DNA of 64,000 nucleotides from Streptomyces alfalfae (lineage in GTDB: Bacteria > Actinomycetota > Actinomycetes > Streptomycetales > Streptomycetaceae): positions 186,001 through 250,000 of the forward strand of contig NZ_QEXM01000043.1 of assembly GCF_004127445.1 (NCBI RefSeq), read 5' to 3'. The translations under genes were made by a program, and so were the position numbers. Below the pieces are notes generated by a model. It did not search any database. It worked only from the letters and a program-made list of their open reading frames with translations, and was not told where the DNA came from. Below, in pieces: positions 53,712 to 62,662 of this stretch (its first letter is position 1; each line of letters opens with the position of its first letter).

Positions 53712-54830
53712 ATGTCTCGGGCGGAGGACTTCGGTGCGGAGCTGGTGGACTTCGTGCGGCGCGTCGCCGAGTTGAGGTCGGCCCGTTCCGTTCCGGCGGC
53801 GGACCTCGCCACCGTGCTCGACGCGGCGCTGTTCGAACTCGGCCACGCGGCGGACCGGTTGTGGCCCGCGTACGAGGATCTCGTCAACGGCGGCCGGAGG
53901 AGCGGTCCTCCGGCCGACCGGGAGGAGCAGCGGCTGCTGCGGGCCATCTTCCGGCGGCTGCCGCTGCCGGTGGCGCTGGTGGACCGGGAGACCGCGCTAC
54001 GGCGGATGAACCCCGCGGCGGCGGACCTCACGGGCATCCGCGCCGGTTTCGCCACGGGCCGCCCGCTGACCGGGATACTGCGCCACGCCGACCGGGTGGC
54101 CTTCCGCTCGCAGACCGCCGCGGTCGCCCGCGGCGACGGCGACCGCAGCGTCGTCGTGCACCTCCAGCACAGCCCCGGGCTGCCGGTCCGCGCGACGCTG
54201 ACGGCCCTGCGCCCCGGCGCCGACAGCCGCACGGCGGTCCTGGTGGTGCTGCAGCCCTCGGTGACCGGGGAGCAGCGGCCGTTGCCCGCGCCCGACCTCG
54301 GCGAGGCGACGCGGCACGCGGCCGAAGTCGACCTGGCGGACGCCCTGACGACGGCGCTGCTCACGGCTCCCGCCGGGGACCGCCGGGCGGTCGTCGAGCA
54401 GGCCGCCGCGGTGCTGCACGGGCGGCTCGCGGACTGGGTGATCGTCGACGACGGGGCGGCGCGCCCGCACCGTACGACGGTCCTCGGGCCGCCCGGCGCG
54501 CCGGTCGCGGAGGTGGCCGCGCAGGACCCCGCCGCGTGCCCCCTCGTCGTGGAGGCGGCGCGCGGCGGGGTGCCGGCGCTCCAGGTGCGCCCGGAGGACC
54601 CGGACGCCTTCGGCCGCGACGCGACCGGGGCGCCCGTCCTGGTCCGCGCCGAGGTCACGTCCCTGCTGTGCGTTCCGCTGAGCGTCGGCACGGAGGGGCC
54701 GGTGGAGGGCGTCCTCACGCTGTTCCGCCGCGGCGCCCGGCCTCCTTTCTCGCTGGCCGAGGCGCGGGCGGTCGACGTCCTCTCCCGCCATCTGGCGCTC
54801 GCGCTGCGGCGCGGGCCCCGCACCGGCTGA
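53712..54830 (+). CDS. PAS and GAF domain-containing sensory protein
   Basis: A 372-residue soluble sensor without a visible kinase or phosphatase domain. An N-terminal helical region (residues about 1-65) precedes a PAS domain (LLRAIFRRLPLPVALVDRETALRRMNPAAADLTG). A GAF-like domain occupies about 205-370 (VVEQAAAVLHGRLADWVIVDD, SLLCVPLSVGTEGPVEGVLTLFRRG). It converges with a SigB/F/G-type sigma gene and is divergent from the ANTAR gene, which suggests a role in the same signalling network. PP2C or kinase motifs normally fused to such modules in streptomycetes are absent. Confidence 0.82.
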   Translation: MSRAEDFGAELVDFVRRVAELRSARSVPAADLATVLDAALFELGHAADRLWPAYEDLVNGGRRSGPPADREEQRLLRAIFRRLPLPVALVDRETALRRMNPAAADLTGIRAGFATGRPLTGILRHADRVAFRSQTAAVARGDGDRSVVVHLQHSPGLPVRATLTALRPGADSRTAVLVVLQPSVTGEQRPLPAPDLGEATRHAAEVDLADALTTALLTAPAGDRRAVVEQAAAVLHGRLADWVIVDDGAARPHRTTVLGPPGAPVAEVAAQDPAACPLVVEAARGGVPALQVRPEDPDAFGRDATGAPVLVRAEVTSLLCVPLSVGTEGPVEGVLTLFRRGARPPFSLAEARAVDVLSRHLALALRRGPRTG

Positions 54831-54836
54831 GCCGGG

Positions 54837-55649
54837 TCAGGCCGCGTCCCGCATGACCTGGTCGCGCAGCCGGTCGCAGCAGCGGCTGATGAGCCGGGAG
54901 ACGTGCATCTGCGAGATGCCCATCGCGTCGGCGATGCTGCTCTGCGTCATGTCGCCGAAGAACCGCATGTAGAGGATAGCCCGCTCCCGCTCGGGCAGCG
55001 CCTCGATGCGCGGCCGGACGGCCTCGCGGTCGACGACGACGTCCAGCGCGGGGTCGGGGCCGCCCAGGGCGTCGCTGAGCGAGTAGCCGTCGCCGCTGCC
55101 GGTGAGTTCGGCGTCGAGGGAGAGCGCGCTGAAGCTTTCGAGCGCCTCCAGGCCGGTCTTCGCGTCCTCCTCGCTCATGTGCGCGTGGTCGGCGATCTCG
55201 GTGGTGGTGGGGGCGCGCCCGGGGACCGTCTGGGACAGGTCCCGGTGGGCCGCCCGCACCCGGTTGCGCAGGTCCTGGACGCGGCGAGGCACGTGCAGGG
55301 TCCACATGTGGTCGCGGAAGTGCCGTTTGATCTCGCCGTTGATGGTCGGCACCGCGTAGCTCTCGAAGGCGGTGCCGCGCCGCGGGTCGTAGCGGTCGAC
55401 GGCCTTGACCAGGCCGAGGGCGGCCACCTGGCGCAGGTCGTCGAGGGACTCGCCGCGGTTGCGGAACCGCCCGGCGAGCCGCTCGGCCATGGGCAGCCAG
55501 GCCTGCACGAGCGCGTCGCGCAGGGTCTCCCTCTCCTGCCCCTCGGCCAGCTCGGCGAGCCGGGCGAAGGCTTCGGCGGTGTCCGGTGCGTCGTCGTGCG
55601 GGTGACGCCTGCGCCTGGCCGGTGGTGCGGTGTTCGCGTGGGATCGCAT
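54837..55649 (-). CDS. SigB/SigF/SigG family RNA polymerase sigma factor
   Basis: A 270-residue alternative sigma factor. Region 2 shows LVQAWLPMAERLAGRFRNRGESLDDLRQVAALGLVKAVDRYDP; region 3 is around GRAPTTTEIADHAHMSEE; region 4 ends with the HTH SSIADAMGISQMHVSRLISRC. The ATG at 55649 has aggga about 10 bases upstream. Such factors respond to osmotic, oxidative or developmental stress and are held by anti-sigma factors, none of which is adjacent. Its 3' end converges with the PAS-GAF gene 6 bases away. Confidence 0.93.
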   Translation of the reverse strand: MRSHANTAPPARRRRHPHDDAPDTAEAFARLAELAEGQERETLRDALVQAWLPMAERLAGRFRNRGESLDDLRQVAALGLVKAVDRYDPRRGTAFESYAVPTINGEIKRHFRDHMWTLHVPRRVQDLRNRVRAAHRDLSQTVPGRAPTTTEIADHAHMSEEDAKTGLEALESFSALSLDAELTGSGDGYSLSDALGGPDPALDVVVDREAVRPRIEALPERERAILYMRFFGDMTQSSIADAMGISQMHVSRLISRCCDRLRDQVMRDAA

Positions 55650-55907
55650 GGTGCGCAACTCCCTGGGAAAAAGGTGCCTCTGTGGAACGGTCACCGCGGG
55701 AGCGCGCAGTCGTCGGGCCACGACGGAAACACACCCGAGGAGGGCCGAGCAGCCGCTCCCACGGACGTGCCTCCGGTCCGAAGCACTCCCTTCCGCCTGC
55801 CCCGGGTCCGAGGGGACAAACTCCTCGGGTGGCCGCCGCAGGTTTCTTCCCGGCGTCACCGGACACCCGGATTCCACCGCCGTCCCCGACCTCGCGAAGG
55901 GTCCCTC
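55650..55907. other. 258-base divergent intergenic region
   Basis: It separates the sigma factor gene and the ThDP-enzyme gene and must carry both promoters. I looked for GTTT...GGGTAT-type sigma-B sites and TTGACA boxes and saw no convincing match. No gene or strong repeat is visible. Confidence 0.5.
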
Positions 55908-57710
55908 ATGAGCGCCACAGTCGCCGACCACATCCTGGAGAGGCTGCGTGCCTGGGACGTGGAGCAGGTCTTCGGCTATCCCGGCGACGGCGTCAACGGG
56001 CTGCTCGCCGCCTGGGGAAGGGCCGAGGACCGGCCGCGGTTCGTGCAGGCGCGGCACGAGGAGATGGCCGCGTTCCAGGCCGTGGGGTACGCGAAGTTCG
56101 GCAGGCGCCTCGGTGTCTGCGTGGCGACGTCGGGCCCCGGCGCCGTCCACCTCCTCAACGGCCTGTACGACGCCAAGCTCGACCATGTGCCCGTGCTCGC
56201 CATCGTCGGGCAGACGGACCGCAGCGCGATGGGCGGCTCGTACCAGCAGGAGGTCGATCTCCACACCCTGTACAAGGACGTGGCGTCCGACTTCGTGGAG
56301 ACCGTGACGGTGCCCGAGCAGCTGCCGAACGTCCTCGACCGGGCGATCAGGACCGCGTACGCGCGCCGCTGCCCGACCGCCGTGATCATCCCCGGTGACG
56401 TGCAGGACCTCGCGTACTCCCCGCCCCCGCACGCGTTCAAGTCGGTCCCTTCGAGCCTGGACCGCAGCGGCTGGACGGCGCTGCCCTCACCCTCCGCCCT
56501 GCGGCGCGCCGCCGAGGTGCTGAACGCCGGCGACAAGGCCGCGATCCTCGTCGGGCAGGGCGCGGCGGGGGCGCGCGCCGAGGTCGAGGAGATCGCGGAG
56601 CTGCTGGGCGCCGGGGTGGCGAAGGCGCTGCTCGGCAAGGACGCGCTGAGCGACGAACTCCCCTATGTCACCGGCTCGATCGGCCTGCTCGGCACCCGGC
56701 CCTCGTACGAGCTGATGCGCGACTGCGACACCCTCCTGACGATCGGTTCGAGCTTTCCCTACGCGCAGTTCCTGCCGGAGTTCGGCTCGGCGCGGGCCGT
56801 GCAGATCGACATCGACCCGCACATGATCGGGATGCGCTACCCCTACGAGGTCAACCTCGTCGGCGACGCGCGGGCGACGCTGCGCGAACTGATCCCGCTG
56901 ATCGACAAGGACCGCAGGGACGTCTGCCGCGAGTGGCAGGACGAGATCAAGGCGGGCGTCACGCGGTGGAAGGGGGTGCTCGCCCGCAGGGCCGGGCTGT
57001 CCGCGGACCCGGTCAACCCGGAGTACGTGGCGCACGTCCTCGACGGGCTGCTCCCCGACAACGCCGTCATCACCTGCGACTCGGGCTCGGTCGCCAACTG
57101 GTACGCGCGCCATCTGACCCTGCGCGGTGACATGCGCGCCTCGCTGTCGGGGACGCTCGCGACGATGGGGTGCGGTGTGCCGTACGCGATCGGCGCGAAG
57201 TTCGCCCATCCCGACCGGCCCGCGATCGCCCTGGTGGGCGACGGCGCGATGCAGATGAACGGGATGGCGGAGCTGGTCACCGCTGCGAAGTACCGCCACC
57301 GGTGGGACGATCCGCGGCTGGTCGTCGCCGTCTGGAACAACCAGGACCTCAACCAGGTCACCTGGGAGATGCGCGCCATGGAGGGCGCCCCGTCCTTCCT
57401 GCCGTCGCAGGCGCTGCCCGACGTGCCGTACGCGGAGTTCGCCCGCTCCATCGGCCTCACCGGCATCCGCGTGGAGCGCCCCGAGGACGTCGAGGACGCC
57501 TGGCGCGCGGCGCTCTCCGCGAACGGCCCGGCGGTCCTGGACTTCCGCACCGACCCCGCGGTGCCGCCGGTGCCGCCGCACGCCACCTGGGAGCAGTTCG
57601 AGTCGACGGCCGCTTCGGTCCTGAAGGGCGACGCGGACGGGGCGTCGGTGGTGAAGCAGGGGCTGAAGTCGAAGATGCAGGAGTTCTGGCCGGGGGACGG
57701 AGGGGCGTAG
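55908..57710 (+). CDS. Thiamine pyrophosphate-requiring enzyme (pyruvate oxidase/acetolactate synthase-like)
   Basis: A 600-residue ThDP enzyme of the POX/ALS superfamily. The N-terminal domain has VFGYPGDGVNGLL and the cofactor-activating glutamate in VQARHEEMAAF. The C-terminal ThDP motif runs from ALVGDGAMQMNGMAEL to AVWNNQDLNQ (GDG...NN). The ATG at 55908 follows gaaggg by about 7 bases. It most resembles PoxB-like pyruvate dehydrogenase (quinone) proteins, but a membrane-binding C-terminal helix is not obvious. The reaction is therefore decarboxylation of pyruvate or another 2-oxo acid, with product uncertain. Confidence 0.9.
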   Translation: MSATVADHILERLRAWDVEQVFGYPGDGVNGLLAAWGRAEDRPRFVQARHEEMAAFQAVGYAKFGRRLGVCVATSGPGAVHLLNGLYDAKLDHVPVLAIVGQTDRSAMGGSYQQEVDLHTLYKDVASDFVETVTVPEQLPNVLDRAIRTAYARRCPTAVIIPGDVQDLAYSPPPHAFKSVPSSLDRSGWTALPSPSALRRAAEVLNAGDKAAILVGQGAAGARAEVEEIAELLGAGVAKALLGKDALSDELPYVTGSIGLLGTRPSYELMRDCDTLLTIGSSFPYAQFLPEFGSARAVQIDIDPHMIGMRYPYEVNLVGDARATLRELIPLIDKDRRDVCREWQDEIKAGVTRWKGVLARRAGLSADPVNPEYVAHVLDGLLPDNAVITCDSGSVANWYARHLTLRGDMRASLSGTLATMGCGVPYAIGAKFAHPDRPAIALVGDGAMQMNGMAELVTAAKYRHRWDDPRLVVAVWNNQDLNQVTWEMRAMEGAPSFLPSQALPDVPYAEFARSIGLTGIRVERPEDVEDAWRAALSANGPAVLDFRTDPAVPPVPPHATWEQFESTAASVLKGDADGASVVKQGLKSKMQEFWPGDGGA

Positions 57711-57731
57711 CGCCGCCGGGTGCGGGGCGGG

Positions 57732-58745
57732 TCAGGTCGTGGTGGCCAGGCGCAGCGGTGGGAGGTCGCCCTGGGGCGCGTGGCGGCTGCCCACGTGTTC
57801 CTTCCGCTCCCACCAGGCCGCGTCGCCGTCCTCGATGTACCGCAGGAGGATGCCCTCGCGCAGCGCCCAGGGGCAGACCGTCAGGACTTCGAGGCCGGTC
57901 AGTTTCATGGCCGTGTGGGCCACCACCGCGCCGGCCAGGCACTGTCCGGCGCGCGCCGCCGAGATGCCGGGCAGTTGCGCCCGCTCGTCGGCGGGGAGCC
58001 GTGCCAGCTCCTGGAGCGCCGTACGCAGCCGCGAGCGCTCCAGCTCGCGCCGCACGAAGGGCCCGTAGCGGCCGGGCGGGGCGCCGCACAGGCGGGCGAG
58101 CTGCTGGAACGTGCGCGAGGTGGCGACCGCCGCGTGCGGCATCTCCCACCGGATGCGGGCGGCCACGTCCCGCAGCTGGTGGCGCACCTGGCGCCGTACC
58201 TCCCTGATGTCCCGCTCGCGCGGCGGGTCCTGTCCGTCGAGGAACTGCCGGGTCAGGTGGCGCGCGCCCAGCGGCAGGGAGACCGCGTAGTCCGGCAGGC
58301 GGCTGCGGCCGAAGGCCACTTCCAGGGAGCCGCCGCCGATGTCGAACAGCACCAGCGGTCCCGCGCTCCAGCCCATCCACCGCCGGGCGGCGAGGAACGT
58401 CAGCTCCGCCTCCGCCTCACCGGAGAGGGTGCGCAGCCGCAGCCCCGTCCCCTCCTGCACGGCGTCGAGCACCTCGGCCCGGTTGGGCGCGTCGCGCACG
58501 ATCGAGGTGGCGAAGGCGAACAGCGGCTGCGCCACGCCCCACCGGTGCGCCTCTTCCTGCACGTCGCGCACCGCGTCGACGAGCTGCCCGACCGATTCGT
58601 CGCCGAGCCGCCCCTCCGTGTCCACGTGCTGGGCGAGCCGCAGCCGGCGCTTGACCGTGTGCACGGGCAGCGGCACCTGGCCGTCGGCGTCCGCGACGAC
58701 GAGCCGTACGGTGTTCGACCCCACATCCACCACGCCAACTCTCAT
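57732..58745 (-). CDS. Ppx/GppA phosphatase family protein
   Basis: A 337-residue actin-fold phosphatase that hydrolyses polyphosphate ends or pppGpp. The phosphate-binding loops are VGVVDVGSNTVRLVVAD at the N-terminus and LVLFDIGGGSLEVAFG in the middle. Between them are FAFATSIVRDAPN and the catalytic glutamate region LSGEAEAELTFLAAR. The length corresponds to the two-domain short forms of actinomycetes, without the extra C-terminal domains. It converges with the ThDP gene. Confidence 0.92.
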   Translation of the reverse strand: MRVGVVDVGSNTVRLVVADADGQVPLPVHTVKRRLRLAQHVDTEGRLGDESVGQLVDAVRDVQEEAHRWGVAQPLFAFATSIVRDAPNRAEVLDAVQEGTGLRLRTLSGEAEAELTFLAARRWMGWSAGPLVLFDIGGGSLEVAFGRSRLPDYAVSLPLGARHLTRQFLDGQDPPRERDIREVRRQVRHQLRDVAARIRWEMPHAAVATSRTFQQLARLCGAPPGRYGPFVRRELERSRLRTALQELARLPADERAQLPGISAARAGQCLAGAVVAHTAMKLTGLEVLTVCPWALREGILLRYIEDGDAAWWERKEHVGSRHAPQGDLPPLRLATTT

Positions 58746-58808
58746 GGCAGTGCGGCTACCCCGCTCCGGCGGAAAAGATTCGGCCGCACGCCGTGAGCCG
58801 CGCGCGGC

Positions 58809-59402
58809 TCACGCCCGGCGGCCGAGCAGGTTCAGCAGCCTGGTCTGCTCCTCGGCGCCGGGCGAGGGCTCCACCGCCCGGTCGAAGAGTCCGGTCTGCG
58901 CCAACTCGCCCGCGTACGGCTCCACTTCGCGCCGGGCGAACTCCACGAGGTCCCCGGGGAGCTTCTCGTGCGCGCCGATCGCCCGGGAGAGGTCCCAGGC
59001 GTGCACGACCAGGTCCATGGTCATCTGCGCGCAGTAGTGGGTCGCGGAGGACTCGCCCGACGACAGCTGGACCGTGCGGTCCAGGGCGCCCGGTTCGCGG
59101 AAGGCCTCGCGGGCGGCGGCGGACGCGGTGTCCCAGGAGGTGACCGGGTCGGGGCCGAGCACGTCGCCGTCGAAGGAGTCGCCGACGCTCTCGATAGTGG
59201 CGCCGTCGCGGACCAGCGAGGGCACCCAGAGCTGTTCGGCGGTGAGGTGGTTCACCAGGTCGCGCACGGTCCAGTCGGCGCACGGCGTGGGCGCGTCCCA
59301 TTGGTCGGGGCGGATGGCGTGCACCCGGTCGGCGAAGAGGTCGAGCGCTTCCCCGTGCCGTTCGAGCAGGCGTCCGTCCGCCGCTGTTCCCGCGTCCGTC
59401 AC
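58809..59402 (-). CDS. TIGR03086-type DinB family metal-binding protein
   Basis: A 197-residue DinB-like helical-bundle protein. Metal ligands are in DWTVRDLVNHLTAEQLW and MTMDLVVHAWDLSRAIG. PTPCADWTVR is the usual opening motif of this mycothiol-associated family. GTG at 59402 overlaps the stop of the upstream small gene by 4 bases (GTGA). The enzymatic role is unassigned; mycothiol-dependent detoxification is typical of relatives. Confidence 0.9.
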   Translation of the reverse strand: MTDAGTAADGRLLERHGEALDLFADRVHAIRPDQWDAPTPCADWTVRDLVNHLTAEQLWVPSLVRDGATIESVGDSFDGDVLGPDPVTSWDTASAAAREAFREPGALDRTVQLSSGESSATHYCAQMTMDLVVHAWDLSRAIGAHEKLPGDLVEFARREVEPYAGELAQTGLFDRAVEPSPGAEEQTRLLNLLGRRA

Positions 59403-59632
59403 GAGTCCGCCCCTCCTCGCTCGCGCGCGCCCTCACGGGTCCGCCCGGCCGCGACCGACCTGCGCGGATGGCGCCGCAGGTACTCGCCCTCCAGCTCCGC
59501 CATGCGTTCGTTGTGGGCCCGCAGGGCGTCGTCCGAGCCGTGCAGGAGGGTGGTGTGGCGGGTCCGGTGGATCGCCTCCAGCTCCTTTATGAGCTGCTGA
59601 TCGTCCAGCTGATCCGGTTCGACTCCGGTCAT
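59399..59632 (-). CDS. Small DUF6158-like protein
   Basis: A 77-residue charged helical protein (QLDDQQLIKELEAIHRTRH, RMAELEGEYLRRHP). The ATG at 59632 follows gaggag by 6 bases; a longer in-frame reading upstream is unlikely. It is translationally coupled to the DinB-like gene by a 4-base overlap. The function is unknown. Confidence 0.75.
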   Translation of the reverse strand: MTGVEPDQLDDQQLIKELEAIHRTRHTTLLHGSDDALRAHNERMAELEGEYLRRHPRRSVAAGRTREGARERGGADS

Positions 59633-59765
59633 GGGTCGCTCCTCGTCGCGTCGGTTTCGTGCCCACCGTGTACCCACTCGGCACGGCCCATTCAGGATGC
59701 AACGCACCCGGCCCCCGCGCTCCTCACGGGGGCCGGACGGGCGGTCCGCCGAAGCCCGGCGCGGA

Positions 59766-61394
59766 CTACCGCGCGCGCTCCACCCTGCGCTCGTCCCAGA
59801 CCGGCTCCGGGGTCTCGCGGACCCGGCCGTCGCTGCCGAAGACCAGGTAGCGGTCGAAGGAGCGGGCGAACCAGCGGTCGTGGGTGACGGCGAGGACCGT
59901 GCCCTGGAAGGCTTCGAGGCCTTCCTGAAGTGCTTCGGCCGACTCCAGGTCGAGGTTGTCGGTGGGTTCGTCGAGGAGCAGGGCCGTGCAGCCCTGGAGT
60001 TCGAGGAGGAGGATCTGGAAGCGGGCCTGCTGGCCGCCGGAGAGGCGGTCGAAGTTCTGCTCGGCCTGACCCGTCAGTTCGTAGCGCCGCAGCCGTGACA
60101 TCGCGGCGCCCCGGTCCTGGGCGTGCTCGCGCCAGAGGATGTCGAGGAGCGGGCGGCCCATCAGCTCGGGGCGGGAGTGGGTCTGCGCGAAGTGCCCCGG
60201 CACGACGCGCGCGCCGAGCTTCCAGGAGCCGGTGTGCGCCACCGGGTTCTCGGAGTCCCCCGCGAGCAGCCGCAGGAAGTGTGACTTGCCCGAGCCGTTG
60301 GAGCCGAGGACGGCCACCCGCTCGCCGTAGAAGACCTCCAGGTCGAAGGGTTGCATCAACCCCGTCAGTTCGAGGTTTTCGCAGGTCACGGCCCGTACGC
60401 CGGTACGTCCGCCGTGCAGGCGCATGGTGATGTCCTGCTCGCGCGGCGGCTCGGGCGGCGGTCCCGCCTCCTCGAACTTGCGGAGCCTGGTCTGCGCCGC
60501 GTGGTAGCGCGAGGCCATCTCGTGGCTGATGTCGGCGGCTTGGCGCAGGGTGCGCACCAGCTTCTTCAGCTGCTCGTGCTTCTCGTCCCAGCGGCGGCGC
60601 AGCTCCTCGAAGCGCGCGAAGCGCTCCTTGCGGGCCTCGTGGAACGTCTCGAAACCGCCGCCGTGCACCCAGGCGTCGGCGCCCCCGGGGCTCTGCTCGA
60701 CGCTGACGATCTTCTCAGCGGCGCGGGCGAGCAGCTCCCGGTCGTGGGAGACGAAGAGGACCGTCTTGCGGGTCTCCGCGAGCTGCCCCTCAAGCCAGCG
60801 CTTACCGGGGACGTCGAGGTAGTTGTCCGGCTCGTCGAGGAGCAGGACCTCGTCGGCGCCGCGCAGCAGAGCCTCCAGGACCAGGCGCTTCTGCTCGCCG
60901 CCGGAGAGCGTGCGCACCTCGCGGAACTGCGCCTTGTCGTACGGCACGCCGAGCGCGGCCATGGTGCAGATGTCCCAGAGGGTCTCGGCCTCGTACCCCT
61001 GCACCTCGGCCCAGTCGGAGAGGGCCTGGGCGTAACTCATCTGCGCGGCCTCGTCGTCGACCGTCATGATCGCGTGCTCGGCGGCGTCCACGGCCTTCGC
61101 GGCCTCGCGGATCCTCGGCTGGGCCACGGAGACGAGCAGGTCGCGCACGGTGCTCTCGTCCCGCACCGAGCCGACGAACTGCGGCATCACGCCGAGCCCG
61201 CCGCTGACGGTGACGCTGCCGCCGTGCGGCTGGAGCTCGCCGGAGATCAGCCGGAGCAGCGTGGTCTTGCCCGCGCCGTTCGCCCCGACCAGGGCGACGA
61301 CGGAGCCCTCGCCGACCCGGAAGGAGACATCACCGAGCAGCGCCCGCCCGTCCGGCAAGTAGTACTCCAGGTGCGCTGCTTCCAGATGTCCCAT
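59766..61394 (-). CDS. ABC-F family ATPase
   Basis: A 542-residue protein with two ABC domains and no membrane segments. Domain 1 has Walker A GANGAGKTT, signature LSGGEQKR and Walker B VLLLDEPDNYLD. Domain 2 has GSNGSGKSH, LSGGQQAR and ALLLDEPTDNLD. A charged helical linker lies between (RFEELRRRWDEKHEQLKKLV). ABC-F proteins act on the ribosome in translation or in protection from antibiotics. The ATG at 61394 has ggag about 10 bases upstream. It is not adjacent to a biosynthetic cluster, so a housekeeping or resistance role cannot be separated. Confidence 0.93.
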   Translation of the reverse strand: MGHLEAAHLEYYLPDGRALLGDVSFRVGEGSVVALVGANGAGKTTLLRLISGELQPHGGSVTVSGGLGVMPQFVGSVRDESTVRDLLVSVAQPRIREAAKAVDAAEHAIMTVDDEAAQMSYAQALSDWAEVQGYEAETLWDICTMAALGVPYDKAQFREVRTLSGGEQKRLVLEALLRGADEVLLLDEPDNYLDVPGKRWLEGQLAETRKTVLFVSHDRELLARAAEKIVSVEQSPGGADAWVHGGGFETFHEARKERFARFEELRRRWDEKHEQLKKLVRTLRQAADISHEMASRYHAAQTRLRKFEEAGPPPEPPREQDITMRLHGGRTGVRAVTCENLELTGLMQPFDLEVFYGERVAVLGSNGSGKSHFLRLLAGDSENPVAHTGSWKLGARVVPGHFAQTHSRPELMGRPLLDILWREHAQDRGAAMSRLRRYELTGQAEQNFDRLSGGQQARFQILLLELQGCTALLLDEPTDNLDLESAEALQEGLEAFQGTVLAVTHDRWFARSFDRYLVFGSDGRVRETPEPVWDERRVERAR

Positions 61395-61483
61395 GCGCCG
61401 GATTCTCCGTGTCCGGCGCCCGCCGCCGCAAACCGGTTTCACCGGCGGTAGTGCCGGTCACCGCTTCCGGGTACCCGGAGCGC

Positions 61484-62554
61484 ATGAGCACAGATGCCAC
61501 CCCCACGTCCGCAGTCGCCCCGCCGCACGTGACCCCGAGGTCCCCGGAAAGCCTGCGGGCCCGCCTCCTCGCCCTGGACTCCCGGGCCTTCGAGGCGGTC
61601 GCCGCACGGCACTGGCCGGGCGGCGACCGCGTCCTGCCCCGGCTGAGCCGGAGCGCCAACCACGGGCTGCTCTGGTTCGGCACGGCCGCGGCCATGGCGG
61701 CGACCGGCAGCCCGCGGGCCCGCCGCGCCGCCGCGCACGGCGTCGCCTCGCTCGCGCTGGCCTCCGCCGCCATCAACACACTCGGCAAGCGCTCGGTGCG
61801 CCGGCCGAGGCCGCTCCTGGACGCCGTACCGCTCATACGGCAGCTCAAGCGGCAGCCCATCACCACGTCGTTCCCCTCGGGCCACTCCGCGTCCGCCGCG
61901 GCCTTCGCCACCGGTGTCGCGCTGGAGTCGGGAGCCTGGGGCGCGGCCGTCGCCCCCGTCGCGGGCGCGGTGGCGCTGTCCCGCGTCTACACGGGCGTGC
62001 ACTTCCCCGGCGACGTCCTCGTGGGCGCCGCCCTCGGCGCCGGCGCCGCCTTCGCGGTGCGCGGCCTCGTCTCCGCCCGGAAGCCGCGCACGCGGACGCC
62101 GGGCAGGACGCGCGCGGACGCCCCGGCGCTGCCGGGCGGCGAGGGCCTGGTGGTGATCGCCGAGTCCGCGGCCGGTGAGCGGATCGAGGCGCTGCGCGAG
62201 GCGCTGCCCCTGGCGGAGTTCGTCGTCTGCGACGCCACCGAGCTGCCCGCCGAGCTGGAGAAGGCCGCGGACCGCGCGCGGGCCGTCGGGGTCTGCGGCA
62301 ACGACACCGCGGTGAACGTCGCCGCCGCCGTCGCCCTGCGGCACGCCCTGCCGCTCGCGGTCCTGCCGGGCGGCGCGTCGGAGCGCTTCGCGTACGAGAT
62401 CGACGCCGAGGAGGCACGTGACGTGTGCCGCGCCGTGGAGACGGGCAGCGCGGTGGCGGTCGCGGCGGAGCGCCTGCGCATGGGCGGCCGGGATGTCGAC
62501 GTGGAGGGGGGCGGGGCCGTGCTGACGGTGTACCGGCCGGGGGGCGCGGCGTGA
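61484..62554 (+). CDS. PAP2 phosphatase fused to a degenerate kinase-like domain
   Basis: A 356-residue protein. Residues about 60-215 form a PAP2 (type 2 phosphatidic acid phosphatase) domain with KRSVRRPRP, SFPSGHSAS and SRVYTGVHFPGD motifs and hydrophobic helices. From about residue 225 the sequence resembles the start of a diacylglycerol-kinase catalytic domain, but GGDGT is replaced by VCGNDTAVN and the rest of the kinase is missing. The ATG at 61484 has ggag only 3 bases upstream. Full-length relatives have both activities; here only dephosphorylation of a lipid phosphate is likely. Confidence 0.85.
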   Translation: MSTDATPTSAVAPPHVTPRSPESLRARLLALDSRAFEAVAARHWPGGDRVLPRLSRSANHGLLWFGTAAAMAATGSPRARRAAAHGVASLALASAAINTLGKRSVRRPRPLLDAVPLIRQLKRQPITTSFPSGHSASAAAFATGVALESGAWGAAVAPVAGAVALSRVYTGVHFPGDVLVGAALGAGAAFAVRGLVSARKPRTRTPGRTRADAPALPGGEGLVVIAESAAGERIEALREALPLAEFVVCDATELPAELEKAADRARAVGVCGNDTAVNVAAAVALRHALPLAVLPGGASERFAYEIDAEEARDVCRAVETGSAVAVAAERLRMGGRDVDVEGGGAVLTVYRPGGAA

Positions 62555-62662
62555 CCCGCACCTGCTTGACCACATACTGATACGTGGGTCTCATTATTCG
62601 GCATGGCGGCGTACGGTTCCCGGTACCGCAGCGAGCCCGGCGAACCGCGAAGGAGCACCGCC

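Noticed and set aside
55650..55907. Sigma-B-type promoter upstream of the sigma factor or ThDP gene
   Set aside because: GTTT-like elements occur, but none is followed at the right spacing by GGGTAT or GGGTAC.
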